NCBI GenBank assembly: GCA_019456225.1
Contig: VRUI01000007.1
Span: forward strand, 1 to 64,000
DNA length: 64,000 bases
Direction: 5' to 3'
Origin: Planctomycetota bacterium
GTDB taxonomy: Bacteria; Planctomycetota; Phycisphaerae; Sedimentisphaerales; Anaerohalosphaeraceae
Shown here: positions 55,341 to 62,859 of the stretch, one piece after another
How positions within the stretch are numbered: position 1 is the first letter of the stretch
How the letters are laid out: every line of letters begins with the position of its first letter
Notes under the pieces: generated by a model
The model's input: the letters and a program-made list of their open reading frames with translations, nothing else
The model's database searches: none
Told to the model about the DNA's origin: nothing
Position numbers and translations under genes: made by a program

Positions 55341-55741
55341 TATTCGTTTATCCTCAACTGGTCAATTCTTATCACGTACGGACTTGCGGTCGAAACCGTC
55401 ATGTCGGCTGCTAGACGAGCGGTAAAGCCGTTTAGAAGACTGGTCGATTCGACGGTCAACGACGGTAATGTGCCGCTGACTGTTACGGTGTATGTGCCGT
55501 CGGAAAACGATTTGTCCGTAAAACCCGAATTCCAGCTTGAATTGCTCCTTAGCTCTGCAAAGGCATCGTTAAGTCCGGCATTGGCTATCGCAAGCGTCTC
55601 GGCGGCGCTGACCTGATTTTGCATAAGCATCAGTTCTTCGGTATTCATCTGGAGCATTCCCGTAACGAGAGTCGTCAGCAAAGCTATCGCAAAGACAACT
55701 ACCAGAAGTACCGAACCGTTCCTGTTCCATTTCTTTTTCAT
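55340..55741 (-). CDS. PilX/GspK-like minor pilin
   Basis: 133 residues. N-terminal NGSVLLVVVFAIALLTTLVT is a pilin helix with the GSVLL type of cleavage site seen in PilX and GspK, followed by EELMLMQNQVSAAETLAIAN (long amphipathic helix). The rest is a short beta domain. Known: such minor pilins start or cap the fibre. AGGTG upstream. First gene of the PilX-PilMN-PilO-secretin run. Confidence 0.75.
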   Translation of the reverse strand: MKKKWNRNGSVLLVVVFAIALLTTLVTGMLQMNTEELMLMQNQVSAAETLAIANAGLNDAFAELRSNSSWNSGFTDKSFSDGTYTVTVSGTLPSLTVESTSLLNGFTARLAADMTVSTASPYVIRIDQLRINE

Positions 55742-56006
55742 TAAGTTAACACCTGGCTATCACAAAAAATGTGTAGAAAAACTCGACCAGAATTACTTCG
55801 ACCTTTACAGCCGGGGTAATCATTACATACTAAAACAATATAATAAGCCGAGACTTCAAGGGGATTATCGCGAAATGATGTGCTTAATGCTGGGTTTTAC
55901 AGGACTATGTCACCAGGGAGGCAACGGAAATGATGCCGGCGAAAAAAGGGTCCTATAATTTTCACGCCGAGGATTTATCTTATCGTAAATGACGATCTGG
56001 CCAATT

Positions 56007-56843
56007 CTATATGGACATTTTTCTGCGATTACCGAGCAATGCCAAAGCCCCGGCCATCAGGAGCATAACGGATGCGGGCTCAGGGATGACACCTGTAAAC
56101 CCTTCGATATCTTTGCCGTGTAAAACTTCGTCAAAAGTGGCTGCCAATGAAGTGGTACCGCTTTGGACATCAAACCTGAATAAATCGCCCTTGTGGACTT
56201 TCAGGTCATTAAGTTTTGAGGGGCCATGGATCGAAAAAAGTATATCACCGTCATCGAGCAGATGGACAGCCTGGACATTTCCATTACTACCGATAGTCCC
56301 GCCATCCATAAGTATATTCAGTTGATCAGCAACAGGGTCGTATTCGACGATGTCGCCCTTTCCAAAACTGACATTTGCTAATTTGGCGTCATCTTTAGTA
56401 GAAAAGACAACATTGCCATTGCTTCTGACATAAACGGCGTCGATGTTCTCTTTTTTGTCGAACAGCTTGCCGCTAAAATACAGGCTTGACTGACCGGTAT
56501 TAGGATTATATTCAAACAAGTCGCCCGACTCATACCTTTCCGAGCCAACATGTATATGCGAATATGTCGATAGTACGAATTTCCCGCTATCTAGTTGATG
56601 TATGGCGTTAATCTTGTGCGACTTGGATATAATACCCATGCCGAGATCGCCTAACCCGGAAACACCGTCAAAGTCAACGGTGTAAATCTCATCACCCTTG
56701 ACCTTGAGGTCCGAGAACCAGTTCAATTGGGTGCCTTCCTTATCAATTTCAACTTTCACGGGACACGCAAACACTTGCGAACTCAGCAGACAGAAAAGTC
56801 CGATAGTTATTATATTCTTGCTCATAATAGACATTATTGGCAC
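56007..56843 (-). CDS. PEP-CTERM exported protein with propeller-like repeats
   Basis: 278 residues from a GTG at 56843 (GGAGG 7 nt upstream). Signal peptide (IITIGLFCLLSSQVFACP). The body repeats units of the type DSGKFVLSTYSHIHVGSERY, SNGNVVFSTKDDAKLANVSF and DDGDILFSIHGPSKL: WD-like strands, probably a beta-propeller. The end is VIPEPASVMLLMAGALALLG then NRRK, a PEP-CTERM sorting tag. Known: these are cut by exosortase, and often tied to exopolysaccharide. No exosortase gene is in the window. Lies between pilus genes on the same strand, with its own promoter region. Confidence 0.88.
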   Translation of the reverse strand: MPIMSIMSKNIITIGLFCLLSSQVFACPVKVEIDKEGTQLNWFSDLKVKGDEIYTVDFDGVSGLGDLGMGIISKSHKINAIHQLDSGKFVLSTYSHIHVGSERYESGDLFEYNPNTGQSSLYFSGKLFDKKENIDAVYVRSNGNVVFSTKDDAKLANVSFGKGDIVEYDPVADQLNILMDGGTIGSNGNVQAVHLLDDGDILFSIHGPSKLNDLKVHKGDLFRFDVQSGTTSLAATFDEVLHGKDIEGFTGVIPEPASVMLLMAGALALLGNRRKMSI

Positions 56844-57048
56844 AACAATACCTCCGCAAAAAAACTAAACACATTTATCGCCTTAAGTAAACCTGACAGG
56901 CACTGAAACCTACTACATAAAGCATACAAAATAAAAAGTAGAAATCATACTCAGCCACAAAAAACTTATTACATGGCAAAATATTCAGCTTAGATTCTGG
57001 AAATTACCTGTAAAAACAATATCTAATAATAACGGAAACTTCAAAAAT

Positions 57049-58254
57049 CTATGGCAATATCTCACCACCGCTACTTCCGGCGAGAGTGGCGATTTCTCCA
57101 GCAGTAAGTGCATAGTCGAAAATACGCACATCATCGATCAATCCATTCCATGATTCCTTATCTTTTTCTTTCGAATAGTCACCTATAGCGGCAGCTTTGG
57201 CACCGGGATTTTCCGGCACACCGTAAACCGTAATCAGCATGTCAACACCGTCAAGATAGATATGTATGTCAGTACCGTCCCATGTCGCCGCTATGTGGTG
57301 CCAAACATTGTGGGTCCAGGCACCGACTGCCAAATTAGCGCCTTTGCCATTACCTCCGCAATCAAGCCATAAAATCGGAAATTCCCCGCGATCGACTCCT
57401 AACCATATCTCCTGCTCTGCCGAATAGATCACTGCCCATTTGTTGCTGTCAAATATAGTATTTGTGTCCTTAGCCCAAGCAGCTACTGTAAAGTTAGCGG
57501 TCGGGCAGTTCCCTATCCCTTCAACACGATCATCAATTCCGTCAAAAGCTAAGGCACCACCATCAACACCTGTCGTCCATTCATCACCTGTCATTTCATT
57601 TAAAGTTCCATCATTGCCGTTACCGCTGGAATCGACAGCTGTAGTACCTGATGCGTCATCAAATTTCCACCAACCTATTGGAGGAGTTGATATTGGCTCT
57701 TCTGGTACTGGCCCGGATCCAGAACTACCATTTACCGCTAGAAATGCAGATGTTTTGAAAGTCTTATCCCTGCCATTGGCGGAGGTATTGCCTAAAACGG
57801 CCTCAACTTTTACAAGTCGAATCTTTTCTGTATCGGTAATTGGCGTGCTTAAGTCGTTAAGGCCGTAGCAAGTAAATTGCAGCTTGGTAACGGGGCCTGC
57901 AAGTTCGGACTGTGAACCTACTTCGCCGAATTGCACATAATTGTTTGCTGCGATATCGAAACGCAGGGTAGTGCCTGCGGTATCTTCATACTCTATGTAA
58001 CCGTTGGTTTCAGTCGGGTCGCTTACGCCGATTATTTTTACGGCTTTCATAAGACGGCTGTTGATGTAATCGACGAGGATCCTGCCGTTCTGGATCGCTT
58101 CGCTTGATGCCTGTCTTGACTTCCAGGAGTTGCCGGCGGTTGTAAAAACCGGCAGGACCACGGCGAACAGGACCGAGACTATACCAAGGGCAATAATCAT
58201 TTCGAGAAGCGTTAACGCTTTACGGCAACTGCAATTTTGATTTTTATGCGGCAT
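57049..58254 (-). CDS. Prepilin (GspJ-like) fused to a LamG domain
   Basis: 401 residues from the ATG at 58254 (AAGGTGG about 8 nt upstream; two GTG codons before it are less likely). RKALTLLEMIIALGIV is a prepilin signal with Ala, not Gly, before the cleavage point and the Glu at +5 intact. Pilin-like part to about 185, then a LamG/concanavalin-like sandwich (WWKFDDASGTTAVDSSGNGN, WHHIAATWDGTDIHIYLDG, IDDVRIFDYALTAGEI). LamG usually binds sugars. Displays a lectin-like domain on a pseudopilus, an arrangement met in planctomycetes. Overlaps the previous gene's stop region. Confidence 0.85.
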   Translation of the reverse strand: MPHKNQNCSCRKALTLLEMIIALGIVSVLFAVVLPVFTTAGNSWKSRQASSEAIQNGRILVDYINSRLMKAVKIIGVSDPTETNGYIEYEDTAGTTLRFDIAANNYVQFGEVGSQSELAGPVTKLQFTCYGLNDLSTPITDTEKIRLVKVEAVLGNTSANGRDKTFKTSAFLAVNGSSGSGPVPEEPISTPPIGWWKFDDASGTTAVDSSGNGNDGTLNEMTGDEWTTGVDGGALAFDGIDDRVEGIGNCPTANFTVAAWAKDTNTIFDSNKWAVIYSAEQEIWLGVDRGEFPILWLDCGGNGKGANLAVGAWTHNVWHHIAATWDGTDIHIYLDGVDMLITVYGVPENPGAKAAAIGDYSKEKDKESWNGLIDDVRIFDYALTAGEIATLAGSSGGEILP

Positions 58255-58259
58255 ATTTT

Positions 58260-58679
58260 TCACCACCTTCTAGCCAGCGATGTTTGCAGGGTCACCCTGA
58301 TCTCATCACTGTCAAGTATATTGTCGGCGTCTTCGTCGAAACCTGTGGAGACATTTATATTTCGCAGATCCGCACTAACTGAGGTATCTGTAACGTTGCA
58401 GTAATATCTATCGCCGAGAGACGTATTGCTCTCTGAAAGTGAACTGCCATAGTTATATATTGAACGGGCCTTTACCTCTTCCAGTTTCATCTGGGCGTAG
58501 GAAAGGCTTTTTGTTTTTTTCTCAATGATGGTCGCTGTCATATGGGCATTTACCAACCCCTTAAGAATAGGAACCATTGCAAATGCAAGTATCGACGAGG
58601 CGACGACGACTTCGGTCAGTGTGAAACCGCAGCGCCGGGAACTTGCGTTATTAGATTTGCCTGTTAATTTTCGTCGCAT
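58260..58679 (-). CDS. Type II secretion/type IV pilus minor prepilin (GspI/PilV-like)
   Basis: 139 residues from the ATG at 58679, which overlaps the previous gene by 16 nt; the longer frame to 58811 has no start signal and a basic leader. RRCGFTLTEVVVASSILAFA is a prepilin signal with Gly before the cut and Glu at +5. Short pilin body. Confidence 0.8.
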   Translation of the reverse strand: MRRKLTGKSNNASSRRCGFTLTEVVVASSILAFAMVPILKGLVNAHMTATIIEKKTKSLSYAQMKLEEVKARSIYNYGSSLSESNTSLGDRYYCNVTDTSVSADLRNINVSTGFDEDADNILDSDEIRVTLQTSLARRW

Positions 58680-59125
58680 TTTATCATGCCTGTTGCAGTT
58701 ATCACTGTTATAGTAAAAGTTTTCCCATTTGATGACAGCTGGACCTGAGTATCGCTTGGTCCAAGCAGGTTTCCGAGCGGGCCGAATTGAAAAGTCGCTC
58801 CGCCGGTACAATCGATCTTATCGTCAATGGTGTGCGTATCGATGGTTACCGAGGTGTCGAGGTTATTGATCTGATAGGAGTCGTACGGGCTTGAACCTGT
58901 CATCTTCAGTTCGAAGCCTGCCGAGTTGGTTGCCGCATTGCTTATTGCCAGCCTTCGGGTTCTGCGAAGGTCGGTAACTAATTTTCTGGCTGTTGTGTCC
59001 GCGGATTTTTTGTAGACAGCCGAAAAGCTGAACCTGGGAACGGCGATCGCGGTAAGTATGCCGATAAACAGCAATACGACGATAACCTCAACAAAACTGG
59101 TTCCACGTAAGTTTTTTTTCATCAT
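58664..59125 (-). CDS. GspH/FimT-like prepilin
   Basis: 153 residues. NLRGTSFVEVIVVLLFIGIL: prepilin signal with Gly, then TSFVE with Glu at +5. The body carries RKLVTDLRRTRRLAISNAAT, the GspH helix, and strands at the C-terminus (FTITVITATGMIKC). A minor pseudopilin at the fibre tip. Two Met at the start. Confidence 0.82.
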   Translation of the reverse strand: MMKKNLRGTSFVEVIVVLLFIGILTAIAVPRFSFSAVYKKSADTTARKLVTDLRRTRRLAISNAATNSAGFELKMTGSSPYDSYQINNLDTSVTIDTHTIDDKIDCTGGATFQFGPLGNLLGPSDTQVQLSSNGKTFTITVITATGMIKCDEN

Positions 59126-59151
59126 GGTCTTATAACCGCTGTAAGCAAAAG

Positions 59152-59191
59152 AAAAGGATGGTCACAGGTTGTTACTGTAAGCCATCCTTTT
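59152..59191 (-). terminator. Bidirectional-looking terminator after the major prepilin gene
   Basis: AAAAGGATGG (59152-59161) pairs with CCATCCTTTT (59182-59191), with a smaller inner pairing (CACAG with CTGT). On the minus strand the stem ends in TTTTCTTTT. Placed 45 bp after the stop at 59236, so most transcripts of the major prepilin probably end here, with some read-through to the minor prepilins. Confidence 0.7.
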
Positions 59192-59235
59192 AATAGATAT
59201 TCAGGAAAACGGTCAGAGTTCCTGCAACCTTTTTT

Positions 59236-59559
59236 TTAGTGAGAGTGACCTGTAGGGTCAACTCTGTTGTTTACGAGAGTAGCGGTGTAGACCGCATCAT
59301 TTACCGGACACTTTGGAGCACCGTCCGGGAAATAAACCGTACTACCGGTGATGGTAGTCAGGTCAGTCGGATAGCCATCTTCATCGGCGTTGTAGAGTTC
59401 TATAGAAGAGTTCAGAATGTTGATATTAGTATCACATGCTTTTGCCTTAGCGTTTGTGGCACTTTTTGAAATCCTCGGAATAGCAATCGCAGACAACGCG
59501 GCTAAAATCAGGACAACGATCAACAACTCAATCAGGGTTACACCTTTTCTTTTATACAT
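59236..59559 (-). CDS. Major prepilin, GspG/PilA-like
   Basis: 107 residues. YKRKGVTLIELLIVVLILAA: prepilin signal, cut after Gly, Glu at +5. A short body with RISKSATNAKAKACDTNINI and two Cys (about 42 and 83). Size suits GspG/ComGC-type major subunits. Starts 157 bp after the platform gene and ends before a strong terminator, which fits high expression of one subunit. Confidence 0.85.
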   Translation of the reverse strand: MYKRKGVTLIELLIVVLILAALSAIAIPRISKSATNAKAKACDTNINILNSSIELYNADEDGYPTDLTTITGSTVYFPDGAPKCPVNDAVYTATLVNNRVDPTGHSH

Positions 59560-59716
59560 CTTACATATCCTCTCTAAAACTCTAAAAAATATTGTTATAT
59601 TTTACTATCGTCTAAAAACAGGGGGCACTTAGTTAAAATATGCCAAAAGTATTAGTTTTTTTCAAACTCGTAATTATCGGCGAATTGCGGCATTTAAACC
59701 TCATATTCGGTTCAAC

Positions 59717-60913
59717 CTATTTTATATGTCCCATATAATCGAACATAGGCAGGTAAACTCCGAGCAGTATCATTCCTACTACCAATCCCAGTACGACCGA
59801 TAAGATCGGTTCGATTTTAATTAGTAAAGCGCTGATCGCCCTTTCGATCTTTACATCGAGAAAGTCTACGCCTTTTTCGAGCATCTCCGGAAGGACGCCT
59901 GCTTCTTCTCCGGCACTGGCAAGCTGTTGGACCATAGGCGGAATAATGGTACTTTCTGACAGAAGCTCTGAAAGAGAACTTCCGGTCATTAGCCTATCCT
60001 GAATATCATTCGAATAATTCCTCATTACGCAGTTATTGGCGACCTGCTTGGAAAGCTCGATGGCTTCGACGACACCGATACCCGAAGAGAGCATCATCGC
60101 CAGGGTCCGAATAAAACGGCTTGCAACGATCATTCGGTTAAGCGGTCCGAAGACCGGAATGTTTAGTTTTATAGAGTCGATCTTATCCCTTACCGAAGGT
60201 ACGCCATATAAATATCGGACGCCGAATACTATCCCTACTATCGACGGTACTATGACCCCCCAGTAATTTCTTACCGCTTCGCTGACAAAAATAAGCACAA
60301 GGGTCGGCCACGGCAGAACTATATGAAGCTGGTTGTATAATTTCTGAAAGACCGGGATGACAAATATCACCAGTGCTGTCACGATCAGAAAACACATTAT
60401 CACGACGGTTATCGGGTATGCGAATGCCGCCTTGATCTTGCTCCTCAAATCTGCTTGTTTTTCGAGGTATTCGGCGGTCATCTGGAGAGTCTCGTTTAAT
60501 TTTCCGCCGGTTTCGCCGGCTTCGAGCATTCCCAGGAAGAAATCCGAGAAGACTTCCCTGTGTATTCCAAAGGCCTCCCTGAGCGACATTCCGGCTTCGA
60601 CCTGTATTCTCACATCGCCGATCACCGCTTTGAACGTAGGATTATCGCTTTGTGACTCGAAGGTTTCCAGACATCTTATTATCGAAAGTCCAGCGTTGTA
60701 CATTCCTGCAAACTCATAAGTAAAAGCAACGATCTCACTTTGTTTGATCCTGTTTTTTTTCAAAGCCTTTTGATTTTCGCACTTTGCTTTCAGCAGTTTA
60801 TAGCCCATTTTCTTAAGCTCACTGCGGAGTGCTTTTATGCTCTCGATATCGGTGTATATTCCTGTCTGAATGTTTCCGCCGGTATCTTTTGCGGTATACT
60901 CGAAGGTTGACAT
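59717..60913 (-). CDS. GspF/PilC inner-membrane platform protein
   Basis: 398 residues from the second ATG (60913), with GAGGAG 6 nt before. Two T2SSF domains (about 70-190 and 270-395), helices at the end of each (ITVVIMCFLIVTALVIFVIP; LSVVLGLVVGMILLGVYLP). FFLGMLEAGETGGKLNETL and QQLASAGEEAGVLPEML are the signature repeats. Holds the ATPase and pulls or adds pilin. Overlaps the stop of the ATPase gene. Confidence 0.93.
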   Translation of the reverse strand: MSTFEYTAKDTGGNIQTGIYTDIESIKALRSELKKMGYKLLKAKCENQKALKKNRIKQSEIVAFTYEFAGMYNAGLSIIRCLETFESQSDNPTFKAVIGDVRIQVEAGMSLREAFGIHREVFSDFFLGMLEAGETGGKLNETLQMTAEYLEKQADLRSKIKAAFAYPITVVIMCFLIVTALVIFVIPVFQKLYNQLHIVLPWPTLVLIFVSEAVRNYWGVIVPSIVGIVFGVRYLYGVPSVRDKIDSIKLNIPVFGPLNRMIVASRFIRTLAMMLSSGIGVVEAIELSKQVANNCVMRNYSNDIQDRLMTGSSLSELLSESTIIPPMVQQLASAGEEAGVLPEMLEKGVDFLDVKIERAISALLIKIEPILSVVLGLVVGMILLGVYLPMFDYMGHIK

Positions 60914-62622
60914 CATTGACTCCTCATATCGACTACCCGAAGTAGTTCGTCAAGCGATGTGATTCCATTGAACGCCTGTCGCAGACCTTCGAGCCTAAGC
61001 GTATTCATACCCTGCTGCATCGCTGTTGCCAGTATCTGGTCATCAGAAGCGCCTTTTACAATAAGTGACCTGATTTCCGGCGTGACATTTAGTATTTCAT
61101 ACACGCCCTGCCGCCCCATGTATCCGAGGTCCCTGCATTTACTGCAGCCATCGCTCTTATAGAGAGTAATGCCGCTTTGACGTTCCTGCGGTGTGAAGTT
61201 TTCCAGTTCCTCTTCTGAGGGAGTATACGAACTTTTGCAGTTGGGGCAGATCTTTCTGACAAGTCTCTGGGCAACGGCTCCGAGCAGCGACGAGGCTACG
61301 TGGAAAGCCGGTATACCGAGGCTTACAAGCCTGGATATGGTACCTACGGCATCGTTTGTGTGCAGTGTGCTTAGTACGAGATGGCCGGTAAGAGCGGCGC
61401 TTACCGCTATTTCGGCAGTCTCGAAGTCGCGTATTTCACCTACAAGTATAACGTCGGGATCCTGTCTCAATATACTTTTAAGCCCGGACGCGAAGGTCAT
61501 GCCTATCGTCGGTTTCACCTGTATCTGCGTAATACCATTAAGCCGATATTCGACGGGATCTTCGATGGTAACGATGTTTCTGTCGACAGTATTAAGTGCC
61601 TGGATCATCGAATAGAGTGTGGTGGTTTTTCCGCTTCCGGTCGGTCCTGTCAAAAGCACCATGCCGTAGGGATTTGAGATAAGCGAGCTTAATCGTTTAT
61701 AACTTTCATCGGAACCGGCGATTTGTTCCATCCCGACAAGACCGGAGGTGGTGTCGAGAATCCTTAAAACAATCTTTTCACCGCCTGTTGCCGGAAGCGT
61801 AGAAACTCGCAAGTCGTATTCCTTGCCGTTGTGCTCAAAACAAATATGCCCGTCCTGCGGGACGCGGCGTTCGGAGATGTCTATCTCGGAGAGAATTTTA
61901 ATATGCGAAATAACTTCCTGATGAGCAGAGGAAGGTATGCTTAGAGCATCAATCAGGATTCCGTCAACGCGGTATCTTACCCGCATCTCGGGTTCGTGGG
62001 GCTCTATATGTATATCACTGCTGCGGGAGTCAATTGCTCCGGTGATTATCGAATCTACCAGGCGAACGATCGGGGCATCTGCTGTTTTTGCCGAATGTAC
62101 TTTTTTGATTTTGATATCTTCGCCGGCACTGTCTTTCAGACGCATCGCAACAATGTCCTGCTTTGTGACGCTTTCTACGTTGAAGTGGAAAGCGGCGGCA
62201 TGCTTAATGGCCTCGACGGTAGCTGCAAGGGGCACTACCTTATAGCCGGTTTTCATGGCAATTGCATCCCTTACAGAAAGGTTCATCGGCGAACTCATCG
62301 CCACGAAAAGGGTGTCCTTTTCGATACGGACAGGTATAAGGTTGTGCTGACGAGCCATATCGAAAGGAATCAGGCGAACGGCCATCTGGTCTATCATATC
62401 GGACGTAAGATCGATAAACTCGATGTCATTGCTAATCGCGGTGACCCTTGTAAGCTGCTGCTGGTCGATGAGATCGCGGTTTTTCAGAACGCTTATCAGG
62501 CTTCTGCCTGAAGCATCACACGAGTCTACAAGCTCACTAAGCTCGGTTTCTTCAAGAACATTCTCTTTTAGAAGATACGTAATTACGGATTCATCACTTG
62601 CCATTAGATTTTCCAAGCGCAC
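60913..62622 (-). CDS. GspE/PilB assembly ATPase
   Basis: 569 residues from a GTG at 62622; the ATG at 62604 (GGA upstream) is the other candidate. N-terminal MshEN-like domain, then GTGSGK-type Walker A (GPTGSGKTTTLYS), EDPVEYRLNGITQIQV, RQDPDVILVGEIRDFETAEI (Walker B) and TGHLVLSTLHTNDA, plus the zinc pair CPNC and CSKC. All catalytic residues are present, unlike the paralogue at 12720-14423. Drives pilus extension or secretion. First gene of the cluster; its leader holds the composite repeat. Confidence 0.95.
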   Translation of the reverse strand: MRLENLMASDESVITYLLKENVLEETELSELVDSCDASGRSLISVLKNRDLIDQQQLTRVTAISNDIEFIDLTSDMIDQMAVRLIPFDMARQHNLIPVRIEKDTLFVAMSSPMNLSVRDAIAMKTGYKVVPLAATVEAIKHAAAFHFNVESVTKQDIVAMRLKDSAGEDIKIKKVHSAKTADAPIVRLVDSIITGAIDSRSSDIHIEPHEPEMRVRYRVDGILIDALSIPSSAHQEVISHIKILSEIDISERRVPQDGHICFEHNGKEYDLRVSTLPATGGEKIVLRILDTTSGLVGMEQIAGSDESYKRLSSLISNPYGMVLLTGPTGSGKTTTLYSMIQALNTVDRNIVTIEDPVEYRLNGITQIQVKPTIGMTFASGLKSILRQDPDVILVGEIRDFETAEIAVSAALTGHLVLSTLHTNDAVGTISRLVSLGIPAFHVASSLLGAVAQRLVRKICPNCKSSYTPSEEELENFTPQERQSGITLYKSDGCSKCRDLGYMGRQGVYEILNVTPEIRSLIVKGASDDQILATAMQQGMNTLRLEGLRQAFNGITSLDELLRVVDMRSQ

Positions 62623-62681
62623 TGGTTAACATATATTGCGTACCGCGGTTTATCGACATTTGACAGAAGCGACTTAACTAA

Positions 62682-62775
62682 CTCAAACTGACCAATCGGT
62701 CAGTTTGAGAGTCGTTAGTCGTTAGTTTTTAGTCGTTAGGGTTGGATTCGCCCTTACGGGCGAAGCTATTTTATT
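62682..62775 (+). repeat. Composite element: palindrome, word repeats, hairpin, GCTATTTT
   Basis: CTCAAACTGACC-AATC-GGTCAGTTTGAG (62682-62709), word array gtcgttagtcgttag (62711-62740), hairpin TTCGCCC-TTAC-GGGCGAA (62747-62764), then GCTATTTTATT. Closest to the copy at 24293-24368. Confidence 0.72.
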
Positions 62776-62815
62776 AAAAAAGGGCCGAAAGAATTGATCT
62801 TTCGGCCCTTTTTTC
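62776..62815. terminator. Bidirectional terminator
   Basis: AGGGCCGAAAGA (62781-62792), five-base loop, TCTTTCGGCCCT (62798-62809), a perfect 12-bp stem with T-runs on both sides (AAAAA before, TTTTT after). It ends the minus-strand gene that stops at 62860. Confidence 0.88.
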
Positions 62816-62859
62816 CTTTAAATCTGCCCCCCTTTCAAGGGGCATACGGTTTTATTAGA

